This document shows positions 1 through 8,958 of a stretch of DNA of 64,000 nt, one piece after another. Each line of letters begins with the position of its first letter. The stretch's first letter is position 1. The position numbers and the translations under genes were made by a program. This stretch comes from Celeribacter litoreus (GTDB lineage: Bacteria; Pseudomonadota; Alphaproteobacteria; Rhodobacterales; Rhodobacteraceae), in the NCBI RefSeq assembly GCF_020165855.1, contig NZ_JAIUFY010000007.1, positions 1 through 64,000 on the forward strand. Direction: 5' to 3'. The notes under the pieces are model-generated. The model made no database searches, was not told where the DNA came from, and saw only the letters and a list, made by a program, of their open reading frames with translations.

Positions 1-114
1 TTCTGGCAACTCGCCATCTCCGGGGCTGCGATCATCATCGCCGTGACCTTCAACTCCCGCGCTGGCCGCTCGAAAGGCCGTGTCATCCTCAAATCCGCGG
101 AGCATGCCCAATGA
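1..114 (+). CDS. rhaP: Rhamnose ABC transporter permease, C-terminal end only
   Basis: Only the last 37 codons are present; the gene begins outside the window. The residues are a hydrophobic stretch (LAISGAAIIIAV) followed by a basic tail, as at the C-terminus of RbsC-type sugar permeases. The TGA stop overlaps the ATG of the next permease (ATGA), so the two are translationally coupled. The order permease, permease, mutarotase, kinase matches the rhaPQUK order of rhizobial L-rhamnose loci. The rhaP name rests on that order, since the fragment is too short to identify alone. Confidence 0.7.
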   Translation, partial: FWQLAISGAAIIIAVTFNSRAGRSKGRVILKSAEHAQ

Positions 115-1115
115 GCCTTGCAGAGACACAACAGACCACCGCCCGCCAAATCCCCGACCGGCTGACGACGCCCCTCGCGCGGACGCTCAAAAGCTGGGAA
201 AGCCTGCTCCTGTTGGTGGCCGTCGGGATTTTCATCCTCAACAGCTTCGCCTCGCCCTACTTCCTGAACGCATGGAACCTCTCGGACGCGACGTTCAACT
301 TCACGGAAAAGGCAATGATCGCGTTCGCCATGGCGCTCTTGATCATCGCGGGGGAGATTGATCTCTCTGTCGCCTCCATCATCGCGCTCGCCTCCACCGC
401 GATGGGTCTCGTGATGCAGGCCGGATTTGGCACCCCCGCGATTGTCGCCACGGGTCTCGTGACGGGTCTCCTGTGCGGTGCCTTCAACGGGGTGCTCGTC
501 ACCCGCCTCGGCCTGCCGTCCATCGTTGTGACCATCGGGACCATGAGCCTCTTTCGCGGGATCAGCTACATCGTCCTCGGCGACGGCGCGTTTCGCGGCT
601 ACCCGAGTGAGTTTGCGTGGTTCGGTCAGGGCTATGTCTTCTGGGTGATCACCGTCGAACTGACGATCTTTGCGATCCTCGCGGTGATATACGGCATCGT
701 GCTCCACAAAACCAACTTCGGCCGCGCGGTCTATGCCATCGGCAACAACGCCACCGCCGCGACCTTTTCCGGTATCCGTGTAGAGCGGGTGAAATTCATC
801 CTCTTTCTGCTCACGGGCCTCATGTCGGGTCTGGCGGCGGTCTGCCTCACCTCACGTCTTGGCTCCACCCGTCCGTCCATCGCCTCCGGCATGGAATTGG
901 AAGTCGTCACCATGGTCGTCCTCGGCGGTGTGAGCATCCTCGGCGGCTCCGGTTCCATCCCCGGCGTCGTGATCGCGGCCTTCGTGATGGGTCTCGTGAC
1001 CTTCGGCCTTGGCCTGTTGAACGTGCCGGGCATCGTGATGTCGATCGTCGTCGGCGCGCTCCTGATCGGCGTGATCGCCCTGCCGCGCATCTACCATAAC
1101 CTGCGGGGGAAATGA
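111..1115 (+). CDS. rhaQ: L-rhamnose ABC transporter permease
   Basis: A 334-residue integral membrane protein of the RbsC/branched-chain permease family, with about eight to ten hydrophobic segments from residue 30 onward. The family signatures GEIDLSVAS (about 81-89) and [14 protein letters not shown] (about 265-280) are visible. It should form the inner-membrane channel with RhaP, powered by an ATPase encoded upstream of the window. It overlaps rhaP by 4 bp and the mutarotase gene by a few bases, so it belongs to one operon. The substrate L-rhamnose is inferred from the adjacent mutarotase and kinase. Confidence 0.85.
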   Translation: MSLAETQQTTARQIPDRLTTPLARTLKSWESLLLLVAVGIFILNSFASPYFLNAWNLSDATFNFTEKAMIAFAMALLIIAGEIDLSVASIIALASTAMGLVMQAGFGTPAIVATGLVTGLLCGAFNGVLVTRLGLPSIVVTIGTMSLFRGISYIVLGDGAFRGYPSEFAWFGQGYVFWVITVELTIFAILAVIYGIVLHKTNFGRAVYAIGNNATAATFSGIRVERVKFILFLLTGLMSGLAAVCLTSRLGSTRPSIASGMELEVVTMVVLGGVSILGGSGSIPGVVIAAFVMGLVTFGLGLLNVPGIVMSIVVGALLIGVIALPRIYHNLRGK

Positions 1116-1429
1116 TGGAGAAATACGCCTTTCGCATGGTCCTCAATGAGGGATGTCTCGACGAATATCGCAAACGCCATGACGAGATCTGGCCGGAGCT
1201 TGTCACCCTGCTCAAAGACGCGGGCGTCGAAGATTACTCCATCCACTACGACCCCGAGACCCGCCATCTGTTCGGCGTCCTCTGGCGGCGCGACGATCAC
1301 GGCATGGCGGACCTGCCCGACCATCCTGTGATGAAGCGCTGGTGGGCGCATATGGCGGATATCATGGAGACCCATCCGGACAACCGCCCGAAAGAGCAAC
1401 CCCTCGAAACCGTGTTCCACCTGCCATGA
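1115..1429 (+). CDS. rhaU: L-rhamnose mutarotase
   Basis: A 104-residue protein of the RhaM/RhaU family, which interconverts the alpha and beta anomers of L-rhamnose in the cytoplasm. With the start at 1115 the catalytic Tyr18 and His22 (EYRKRH) fall exactly where they lie in the E. coli enzyme, and the KRWWAHM double tryptophan is also present. An ATG three bases earlier (1112) is possible, but the GGGGGA ribosome site would then sit only 2 nt away. The stop overlaps the kinase start (ATGA). Confidence 0.9.
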   Translation: MEKYAFRMVLNEGCLDEYRKRHDEIWPELVTLLKDAGVEDYSIHYDPETRHLFGVLWRRDDHGMADLPDHPVMKRWWAHMADIMETHPDNRPKEQPLETVFHLP

Positions 1430-2805
1430 CCACGCCGCGCCATATCGCCGTTCTCGATGTCGGGAAAACCAACGCCAAGCTTGCGTTGGTTGACGCGGGA
1501 AGTCTGACGGAACTCGCCGTCGTCACCCGCCCGAACACCGTTCTCGCGGGACCGCCGTGGCCGCATTTCGATCTCGAAGGGCATTGGGCCTTCTTCCTCG
1601 ACAATCTCACGGCGTTTCATGCAAGCCACGGGATCGACGCGATTTCTGTCACCACGCACGGTGCCTCGGCTGTGTTGCTCGATGCGGACGGAGGCCTCGC
1701 CGCGCCGATGCTCGACTATGAACACGACGGGCCGGATAGCCTCACCTCCGAGTATGACGCCCTCCGCCCGCCATTCTCGGAGACCGGATCGGCCCGCCTC
1801 GGCATGGGCCTCAACGTCGGCGCACAGCTCTTTTGGCAGTTCGAGTCTGATCCGACCCTTCGCGACCGCGTCGCCCATGTGCTCACCTATCCGCAATATT
1901 GGGGCTATCGCCTCACGGGGCGAATGGCGACGGATGTGACCTCGCTCGGATGTCACACCGATCTGTGGAACCCGTGGGAGGGGCGGTTTTCGTCGCTTGT
2001 GGACCGTCTCGGCCTCACCGACAAACTCGCTCCTGCGCATCCCTCCGCTGATGTGCTCGGCACGGTGTCTGAGGAGATCAGCGCCCGCACGGGTCTCTCG
2101 CCCGACACACCGGTCGTCTGCGGCATCCACGATTCCAACGCCTCGCTCCTGCCCCATGTCCTCGGACGTCAGGGCGCGTTTTCCGTCGTCTCGACGGGAA
2201 CTTGGGTCGTCGTCATGTCGGTCGGTGGACGTTCTACCACGCTCGATCCAGACCGCGATACGCTCGTCAATGTAAACGCCTTGGGCCATGCCGTGCCCTC
2301 CGCGCGCTTCATGGGCGGGCGCGAATATGAAATCATCCGCGCGGGCGGCGAGACAGAGGTCACAGACGCCGACCGCGCCGCCGTGCTCGCAGAACAGATC
2401 ATGCTCCTCCCAGCCGTTGAGCCGGGGTCTGGCCCGTTCAGAGGGCGTGAGGCCACGTGGCACAATGAGCCGAACGAGCAAGGACAGCGCATGGCCGCGC
2501 TCGGCTTCTACCTCGGGCTGATGTCCAAGACCTGCCTCGATCTCGTCGGCGCAGACGGTCCTGTGATCGTCGAAGGCCCCTTTGCGCGGAACCGCGAATA
2601 CCTCGATATGCTTGCGACACTGCACGAAGATGGGGTCGAGATTGCGGCGTCCGCGACGGGCACCTCTGTGGGCGCAGCGATGCTATTCGCGGAAAATGCC
2701 TCCCCGCCGGAAACCCATAAGGTCACGCCCACACAGAGCGACGCGCTCCTGTCCTATGCCGCCGCATGGAAAGCCAGAGTTGAAGGGGAAACCACATGCG
2801 CCTGA
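1426..2805 (+). CDS. rhaK: Rhamnose-operon carbohydrate kinase (FGGY family)
   Basis: A 459-residue FGGY-family sugar kinase. The N-terminal phosphate-binding loop reads [10 protein letters not shown] (about residues 8-17), and the C-terminal domain starts near [11 protein letters not shown] (about residue 230) with the conserved catalytic Asp. It would phosphorylate the sugar taken up by the RhaPQ transporter, as rhizobial RhaK does. The ATG at 1426 overlaps the mutarotase stop. A longer frame extends upstream, but its extra residues overlap rhaU and look unlike the family. A fuculokinase-like substrate cannot be excluded from sequence alone. Confidence 0.87.
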   Translation: MTTPRHIAVLDVGKTNAKLALVDAGSLTELAVVTRPNTVLAGPPWPHFDLEGHWAFFLDNLTAFHASHGIDAISVTTHGASAVLLDADGGLAAPMLDYEHDGPDSLTSEYDALRPPFSETGSARLGMGLNVGAQLFWQFESDPTLRDRVAHVLTYPQYWGYRLTGRMATDVTSLGCHTDLWNPWEGRFSSLVDRLGLTDKLAPAHPSADVLGTVSEEISARTGLSPDTPVVCGIHDSNASLLPHVLGRQGAFSVVSTGTWVVVMSVGGRSTTLDPDRDTLVNVNALGHAVPSARFMGGREYEIIRAGGETEVTDADRAAVLAEQIMLLPAVEPGSGPFRGREATWHNEPNEQGQRMAALGFYLGLMSKTCLDLVGADGPVIVEGPFARNREYLDMLATLHEDGVEIAASATGTSVGAAMLFAENASPPETHKVTPTQSDALLSYAAAWKARVEGETTCA

Positions 2806-3941
2806 CCGATTGTCACAACTTCCACGACTTCCGCCGCCTCGCCGAACGTCGCCTCCCCGGTCCGATTTTCAACTACATCGACGGCGGGGCGGATGACGAA
2901 GTGACCCTGCGCCGCAACACGGAGTCTTTCGAGCACGTCGATCTCGTCCCCAACGTGCTGCGCGGCGTGACCGATGTGGACCTCTCGACAGAGATCATGG
3001 GGCAAAAACTCGACCTGCCCGTCTACCTGTCCCCCACCGCGCTTCAGCGCCTCTTCCACCACGAGGGCGAGCGCGCCACGGCGGCCGCCGCCGCGAAGTT
3101 CGGCACAATGTTCGGGGTCTCCTCCCTCGGCACCGTGTCGATGGCGGAGCTCGCCGCGAAACACGACACGCCGCAGGTCTACCAGTTCTATTTCCACAAG
3201 GATCGCGGCCTCAATTCCGCGATGATGCAAAAGGCGAAAGAGAGCGGCATTCAGGTGATGATGCTCACCGTCGACAGCATCACCGGCGGCAACCGCGAAC
3301 GCGATCTGCGCACGGGCTTTTCGATCCCCTTCCGCCTGACGCTCGCGGGTTTGATCCAGTTCGCGATCAAGCCGATGTGGGGGATCAATTACGTCACCCA
3401 TGAAAAATTCAGCCTGCCCCAACTCGATGCCCATATCGACATGAAAGGCGATACGCTCACCATCGGACGCTACTTCACGGAGATGCTCGACCCGTCGATG
3501 AACTGGGACGATGTGGAACGCATGGTCGCCGAGTGGGGCGGGCCGTTCTGTCTCAAAGGGGTGATGAGCGTCGAGGATGCGAAGAAGGCCGCAGAGATTG
3601 GCTGTCAGGGCATCGTGCTCTCGAACCACGGCGGGCGGCAGTTGGACGGATCACGGTCGGGCTTTGATCAACTCGACGAGATTGTGCAGGCCGTTGGCGA
3701 CAAGATCGACGTCATGGTCGATGGCGGGTTCCAGCGCGGCACCCATGTGCTCAAGGCGCTCGCGCTTGGCGCGAAAGCCGTGGGTCTTGGCCGCGCCTAT
3801 CTCTATGCGCTCGCGGCGGCGGGTCAGCCGGGGATTGAGAGAATGCTCACCCAACTGACCGCAGAGATCACCCGCGACATGCGCCTGATGGGCGTGACGC
3901 GGGTCTCTGATCTGACGCCGGATATGCTGCGCTATCGCTGA
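2796..3941 (+). CDS. lldD: FMN-dependent alpha-hydroxyacid dehydrogenase (L-lactate dehydrogenase type)
   Basis: A 381-residue TIM-barrel flavoprotein. SNHGGRQLDGSRSG (about 276-289) carries the catalytic His and Arg, and VDGGFQRGTHVLKAL with GAKAVGLGR forms the FMN phosphate site. It would oxidise L-lactate or a related 2-hydroxyacid and pass electrons to the respiratory chain. It overlaps the end of rhaK by 10 bp. Rhamnose breakdown yields L-lactaldehyde and then L-lactate, so this gene could complete that pathway. That link is inference; the exact hydroxyacid is not fixed by the sequence. Its 3' end overlaps the convergent glycerophosphodiesterase gene. Confidence 0.85.
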   Translation: MRLTDCHNFHDFRRLAERRLPGPIFNYIDGGADDEVTLRRNTESFEHVDLVPNVLRGVTDVDLSTEIMGQKLDLPVYLSPTALQRLFHHEGERATAAAAAKFGTMFGVSSLGTVSMAELAAKHDTPQVYQFYFHKDRGLNSAMMQKAKESGIQVMMLTVDSITGGNRERDLRTGFSIPFRLTLAGLIQFAIKPMWGINYVTHEKFSLPQLDAHIDMKGDTLTIGRYFTEMLDPSMNWDDVERMVAEWGGPFCLKGVMSVEDAKKAAEIGCQGIVLSNHGGRQLDGSRSGFDQLDEIVQAVGDKIDVMVDGGFQRGTHVLKALALGAKAVGLGRAYLYALAAAGQPGIERMLTQLTAEITRDMRLMGVTRVSDLTPDMLRYR

Positions 3942-4771
3942 CAGGCCGCGAAGAGGCCCTCGGGATTGTCCGTCGTGATCTGATCCACGCCCAAATCCAT
4001 GAGGCGTTTGCAGAGGGCGACGGTCTCCGGCGTTGTGGACTGGACCGTGTAGGCGTCGATCCGGCATCCTTCTGCGTGGAAGGCCGCGATCATGTCGAAG
4101 TCCCGCGACAGCGCATCGAGGATGAGGCGAATGTCGAGATAGATGACCCGCGCGCGGCCTGCCTCACTCATGGCGTGGGACACAAAGCTCACATCATCAC
4201 CCGACAGCGCGAGCGCCTCTCTCATCCCGAAGTGACAGGGATCGTGCCCGACCTGCATCTTCGGAAGCGCCTCCGCCAGCAGACCGACCGCTTTGGCGTC
4301 GCCGCCCGAGAGGATCATGTGTTGCTGAACAGGAGCGACGGCGCGGGCGAAGGCGTCCACGTCAGCCTGCGTGAGTGTCTTGGAGGTCTCTTTGAGATCA
4401 AGCTGGAGCAACGCCCCGTCGCCGACCGTCATCTCGGACAGCGTAGCGCAGAGATCAGAGAGCAGAGCGACCGGCGTGTCCGTCACCTGCCCCGCATTGT
4501 CGCGGCGCGTGAGGGACCGGATTTGATCTGCGGTCGCGTCCGCGACGCGCCCCGACCCCGTCGTCGCACGGTCCAGTATTTCGTCATGAAGCACGGCAAA
4601 GCCCCCGCCCGCATGGCGCACGAGGTCGATCTCGACTGAGGCGCCGAGTTGCATGCCTTCGATGATCCGCGCGGGGGCGAATTCCATATCAGAGGCGCAT
4701 TTGCGCCCCCGATGCCATTTGAGCCACGTCCGGCCTTTGGGGTGGAGGATCGTGACAGGAGCGTCAGACAT
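3932..4771 (-). CDS. Glycerophosphodiester phosphodiesterase family protein
   Basis: About 279 residues with GDPD-family motifs: WHRG (His-Arg pair), SVEIDLV (metal ligands Glu and Asp) and LHDEILDRATTGSG. These enzymes cleave glycerophosphodiesters to glycerol-3-phosphate and an alcohol. I see no signal peptide with the start at 4771, so it is probably cytoplasmic. The start overlaps the upstream ABC ATPase stop by 8 bp, making it the last gene of a five-gene transport operon and suggesting the imported substrate is a phosphodiester. A start at 4840 would add residues read through the ATPase gene and is unlikely. Confidence 0.85.
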   Translation of the reverse strand: MSDAPVTILHPKGRTWLKWHRGRKCASDMEFAPARIIEGMQLGASVEIDLVRHAGGGFAVLHDEILDRATTGSGRVADATADQIRSLTRRDNAGQVTDTPVALLSDLCATLSEMTVGDGALLQLDLKETSKTLTQADVDAFARAVAPVQQHMILSGGDAKAVGLLAEALPKMQVGHDPCHFGMREALALSGDDVSFVSHAMSEAGRARVIYLDIRLILDALSRDFDMIAAFHAEGCRIDAYTVQSTTPETVALCKRLMDLGVDQITTDNPEGLFAACQR

Positions 4772-5828
4772 GGGCCACCTCCCGCATCTCAACAGGCGCA
4801 ACATCGGCGAGCTTTTCGGTGCCACGGAACACGGTGACACGGTCAGCGCTCAGCGAAACCGGCTGTCCGGTCGCGAGACGCGTGGCGGGCGGGCACATGG
4901 CCTTCACCCGCGTGCCATCCGCGAGGTCAATGTCCACAAGGATATGCGTGCCGTAATCCGTGGTGCGATGCACTCGCGCGGTTGAGGTCGCCGACGGGGT
5001 CACCACGATGGCCTCGGGCCGGATGGCGAGTTCCACGGGTCCGTCGCTCACAGAGGCCTCAATCTGGAAGACCGCATGATCGCTCCGTCCGCCGCGCATG
5101 TCACAGGCGAGGAAGTTCATCGACCCGATGAACCCCGCAACAAACCGCGTCTCTGGGGCGCGATACATCTGATCGGGGCTGGCCACCTGTTCGATCTCTC
5201 CGCCCTGCAACACGACGATGCGATCGGCGAGCGCCAGTGCTTCGTCCTGACCATGGGTCACGAAGAGCGTGGTGATCCCCAGACGGCGCTGGATGTCGCG
5301 CAACTCTTCGCGGAGGTGTTCGCGCAGGTGTTGGTCGAGGCTCGCGAAGGGTTCGTCGAGCAACAGGATTTTCGGCTCCAGCACGAGCGCGCGGGCAATG
5401 GCGACACGTTGTTGTTGCCCGCCCGAAAGCTGCCAGACACGGCGGCTGCCATAGTCGGCGAGGCCCACCAACTCGAGCGCCCCCGCCACTTTCTCCTGAA
5501 TCTCGCGGCGCGGCATCCGGCGGAGTTTGAGGCCAAAGGCGATGTTGTCCGCGACCGACATATGGGACCAGAGCGCGTGGCTCTGAAACACCATCCCCGT
5601 CGGGCGTTTCTCCGGCGGGATGCGCGTGACATCCTGCCCGTCGATCAGAATGGCACCGCGATCCGGAGTTTCGAACCCGCCCGCCATGCGCAGGATCGTG
5701 GATTTGCCGGACCCCGACGGGCCGAGCAGGCAGACAAGTTCGCCGTCTTCCACATCGAGGGAAATGTCGCGGATCACATCCGTGCCGTCGAAGGACTTGC
5801 CGATATTTTTGAGTGAGAGTTGAGCCAT
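4764..5828 (-). CDS. ABC transporter ATP-binding protein (UgpC/PotA-like)
   Basis: A 354-residue importer ATPase. Walker A is GPSGSGKST (about residues 38-46), the signature LSGGQQQRVAIARAL lies near 133, and Walker B ILLLDEPFASLD follows. A C-terminal TOBE-like region of about 110 residues is present, as in the CUT1/Fe3+/polyamine ATPases. The start at 5828 has a GAGGAAA ribosome site 5-6 nt upstream. It energises the two permeases encoded just upstream and overlaps the phosphodiesterase gene at its end. Confidence 0.92.
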   Translation of the reverse strand: MAQLSLKNIGKSFDGTDVIRDISLDVEDGELVCLLGPSGSGKSTILRMAGGFETPDRGAILIDGQDVTRIPPEKRPTGMVFQSHALWSHMSVADNIAFGLKLRRMPRREIQEKVAGALELVGLADYGSRRVWQLSGGQQQRVAIARALVLEPKILLLDEPFASLDQHLREHLREELRDIQRRLGITTLFVTHGQDEALALADRIVVLQGGEIEQVASPDQMYRAPETRFVAGFIGSMNFLACDMRGGRSDHAVFQIEASVSDGPVELAIRPEAIVVTPSATSTARVHRTTDYGTHILVDIDLADGTRVKAMCPPATRLATGQPVSLSADRVTVFRGTEKLADVAPVEMREVAHV

Positions 5829-5838
5829 AATGTTTTCC

Positions 5839-6699
5839 TCAGACGCCGAAGCCTTTGGCAAAGGATGCGGACCCGACGAGACGGCGGGTGAACATCAGCG
5901 CGATGAAGCTCGGAATCCACAAAAGGACCGAAAGCACCGCGCCGTATTGCACGACGATCTGGTTGTTGATGAAGGTGATCATGAGGACGGGCATGGTGCG
6001 GATTTCCGGCGCACCGATGAGCCAAGCGCCCTCGGTTTCGTAGAAGGTGCCGACAAAGCTCAGGAGCACGGCGGCAAAGATGGTGGGCGCGGCCTGCGGC
6101 AGGCTCACGGACCAGAAGACCCGCAGAGGGCCAGCGCCCGCATCCCGCGCCGCCTCTTCCATCGCGCGGTCCACGTTCTGAAACGCCGCGACGGGAATCC
6201 AGATCATCATCATGAGCGTGCCGACGAGCTGAATGAGCACGACGCCCCAGAAGGTCGAAATCAGGCCGAGGTTGAGAAAGATGCCCGCAATCGCGACCAG
6301 CAGGCCGAACTTTGGAAAAGCGTGCGAGGCGAGGAAGGACAGGAACAGGACATTGCGTCCCGGAAAGTCCAACCGCGCAAAGGCATAGGCCGCCGGCAGA
6401 CAGATGATCGCGGAGAGCAGTGTCACCGTGACCGAGAGCCGGATCGACAGGAACATCGCGCCCCACACATCCGGCCGCGCGAGCGTGGCATTCCAGAACC
6501 GCAAACCGAACTCCTGCGGCAGGAGGCTCGGGTAGCGCCAGACCTCGGCAAAGGCCCAGATCGCGACAACGACGAGCGGGACGACGACAACGAGGCCAAG
6601 CACCGCCACGATCCCGAGGCCGAGCCAGTCGGTCTTTTTGGTCTTATGCGTGGGCACATGGCTGTCCCTCGCCATGGTGACGGGGTCTATGGCAGTCAT
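5839..6699 (-). CDS. ABC transporter permease (second subunit)
   Basis: A 286-residue permease with about six transmembrane helices and the EAA loop (MEEAARDAGAGPLRVFWSVSLP, about residues 175-196) that docks on the ATPase. It pairs with the permease encoded immediately upstream, which it overlaps by 4 bp (ATGA). The type (PotC/ModB superfamily) fits the family-1 binding protein and TOBE-type ATPase of this operon. The substrate is not evident from the sequence. Confidence 0.9.
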   Translation of the reverse strand: MTAIDPVTMARDSHVPTHKTKKTDWLGLGIVAVLGLVVVVPLVVVAIWAFAEVWRYPSLLPQEFGLRFWNATLARPDVWGAMFLSIRLSVTVTLLSAIICLPAAYAFARLDFPGRNVLFLSFLASHAFPKFGLLVAIAGIFLNLGLISTFWGVVLIQLVGTLMMMIWIPVAAFQNVDRAMEEAARDAGAGPLRVFWSVSLPQAAPTIFAAVLLSFVGTFYETEGAWLIGAPEIRTMPVLMITFINNQIVVQYGAVLSVLLWIPSFIALMFTRRLVGSASFAKGFGV

Positions 6700-7592
6700 C
6701 GACGCGCCTCCCGGTTCTTGGCGATGGAGCGGACGTAGAAGGCCCCGAACCCCGCGCAGATGATAAAGGTGATGACGGCCTGCGTGACGGCCATGCGGGT
6801 GTCGAGCACCTGAGAGAAGGTCCGCTGCATGAACGGGCCCATCATCTCCGGCGAGGCGGGGCCGAGGACGTAGGGCAGCGTGAAGGCGGAGAAAATGCTC
6901 AGCACCGTAAAGGACAGCACCACGAGCATCGCATTCCCGATCTGCGGCAGGATGATGTGCCGGAGGAGTGCAAAGTGCCGCGCACCTGCGTCCCGTGCCG
7001 CCTCGACGGCGTTATCCGACACACCCCCAAGACCCGCGACGAGCATGAGGGTCGTGAGCGGAATGTTGTCCCACACGAGACCGATGATCGGCCCCCACGG
7101 GGTCAGGTAGGGCGAATTGATTTTCGGCAGGCCCACCGCATTCAGCACCAGATCGACGGCCCCGTTAGGACCAATGGTGCGGATCAACGCGTAGGCGAGG
7201 ATCACCGACGGCACGAACATCGGAAAGAGCGCGAGGCCCTGAACCAACGCCGCAACCCGGCTCTTGGCGAACCGCAGATAGAGCGCGAGCGGCAGGCACG
7301 TCGCCATGAGCAGGGCAGCACAAACCGCCGTCACCCAAAGCGTGAGCCAGAGGTTCGAGAGCGAATAGCCGTCCGTGAGAAACTGGTGATAGCTGTCGAA
7401 ACCGAACCGGACGCCAGCGTCACCCTTCACAAAGAGCGTGCGTCCGATCGCGTTGAAGATCGGATAGATGATGAGCCAACCAAGAAGCATGACCGGCGCA
7501 GAAACGAGAAGGAGGCCCGTGAGCCCCCTTCCGTGACGTTTTGCCTGGCCACCCTTCCGGATACTGCGATCCGGGGATGCCAAAGTCGTCAT
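6696..7592 (-). CDS. ABC transporter permease (first subunit)
   Basis: A 298-residue inner-membrane permease with about six helices and an EAA loop (VEAARDAGARHFALLRHIILP, near residues 200-220). The start at 7592 lies 5 bp after the binding protein stop. A more distal in-frame start at 7637 would overlap the binding protein gene and add residues unlike the family. The gene is the second of the minus-strand transport operon and forms the channel together with the next gene. Confidence 0.9.
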   Translation of the reverse strand: MTTLASPDRSIRKGGQAKRHGRGLTGLLLVSAPVMLLGWLIIYPIFNAIGRTLFVKGDAGVRFGFDSYHQFLTDGYSLSNLWLTLWVTAVCAALLMATCLPLALYLRFAKSRVAALVQGLALFPMFVPSVILAYALIRTIGPNGAVDLVLNAVGLPKINSPYLTPWGPIIGLVWDNIPLTTLMLVAGLGGVSDNAVEAARDAGARHFALLRHIILPQIGNAMLVVLSFTVLSIFSAFTLPYVLGPASPEMMGPFMQRTFSQVLDTRMAVTQAVITFIICAGFGAFYVRSIAKNREARR

Positions 7593-7597
7593 GGTGC

Positions 7598-8755
7598 TTA
7601 GCCCCGCGAAATGCCCGGAGCGACGTAGCGATACCAACCATCGTTGATCGCCGCGTCCCAGTCACCGCCCGGGAAGGTCGGGATGGAGGCCGGAATGACG
7701 TCTTTGTACTTCTCGCGCAGCGCCGCATCGACGTGATCCCACGACACGCCCGGGAAACCGCCAAGCTCGGTGATGATCTTGGACTGCACTTCTTCGGAGA
7801 GCACATAGTTTACGAGCTGCATGGCAACGTCTTGGTGGGAGGCGTTGGTCGGCACGGTGATCCGGCTGAACCCACCGCAAAGCGCGAGGTCCTGAAGCTG
7901 GACGAGACCGGTGGTTTCCGGCAGCACACCCATGTTGAGCGCCTGAAGAACCTGATCGGACCACACCGGCGTCATAGTCACAACGCCTTGAGCCAAAAGC
8001 TGGATCGACTGCGTGTTACCGGAGGAGTAGGACCCGCCTTCATAGAGGCTCGGGGCCAGAGCGTTCAGGATGCCCCATGCGCCCGGCAGGGTCTCCGCCG
8101 CGTAGGCGTCGGAGTAGTTGGCAAGGGTGAATTTCATCGGGTCGCGACCGTTGGCTTCGTGGATCGCACGACGCACGAAGTTGCCGCCGGAGCCGCCTTT
8201 GTCCGGACGGTTGTAGATGAACTGGCCCGGGTTTGCGTGAATCCACGCGGTCATTTCGTCCCATGTTTTCGGAGCGTCTTCGGCGGACACGCGGGTCGCG
8301 TCATAGGCGAGCAGCACCTGAGAGCCACGGTAGGGCAAATCGAAATCGGTCTGTTTCGCGGCAGGGTTCACACGGCCCCAACCGTCGACATTGGCTTCCG
8401 CAAAGTTGACCCAGAGACCTGCGTCGATGGAACCTGCGGTCTGGTCCGGCGTGTAGGCTTCGAACAGATCGACCTGCGGGTCGTTGGAGGTGCCGAGAGC
8501 CGCCATCGCACGGTCGGCAATTGCACGCAGACCGGCACCGTCACCCGCATCAACCACGCGCACTTTCGCGTCCGCATTCACAGCGCGGAAGCCCGGAAGA
8601 ATGACGTTGGTCCAGAAATCGGAGATGTTGCTGTCAGAGCCGGTGTAAACGTTGACGAAGCCGTCGGCAGCGAGCGCGATGCGCGGCATGGCAAGCGTTG
8701 CGGAAGAGAGAGCTGCCGTTTTGAGAAGGCCGCGGCGCGAAATTTGGGAGGTCAT
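7598..8755 (-). CDS. Tat-exported ABC transporter substrate-binding protein (family 1)
   Basis: A 385-residue periplasmic binding protein and first gene of the operon. It opens with a twin-arginine signal (SRRGLLKTAALSSATLA, cleavage likely after ALA near residue 29). The mature part (FVNVYTGSDSNISDFW, PQVDLFEAYTPDQTAGS, GGSGGNFVRRAI) resembles extracellular solute-binding protein family 1 and YnjB-like proteins. Export in folded form by Tat suggests cofactor or metal binding or simply family habit. The co-transcribed phosphodiesterase points to glycerophosphodiesters or another organophosphate as ligand, which is inference. Confidence 0.88.
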   Translation of the reverse strand: MTSQISRRGLLKTAALSSATLAMPRIALAADGFVNVYTGSDSNISDFWTNVILPGFRAVNADAKVRVVDAGDGAGLRAIADRAMAALGTSNDPQVDLFEAYTPDQTAGSIDAGLWVNFAEANVDGWGRVNPAAKQTDFDLPYRGSQVLLAYDATRVSAEDAPKTWDEMTAWIHANPGQFIYNRPDKGGSGGNFVRRAIHEANGRDPMKFTLANYSDAYAAETLPGAWGILNALAPSLYEGGSYSSGNTQSIQLLAQGVVTMTPVWSDQVLQALNMGVLPETTGLVQLQDLALCGGFSRITVPTNASHQDVAMQLVNYVLSEEVQSKIITELGGFPGVSWDHVDAALREKYKDVIPASIPTFPGGDWDAAINDGWYRYVAPGISRG

Positions 8756-8958
8756 GACATATCCTGTCTAGTCTTGGAAAATCATCGCCAAAGGGAGGAT
8801 CGGCGATTTGATCAAGTGGTCAGATAGGAACGCTTCGCTGCACTTCGATGAAAGTTTCACGACAGATATATGAAATTCGGCAGCGCTAACAATCGTGCTT
8901 TGACTAGCCCCGAAAATGGTGTTTGAGCTGTCCTGTTCCCTTCGATCGGTCAAGACTC

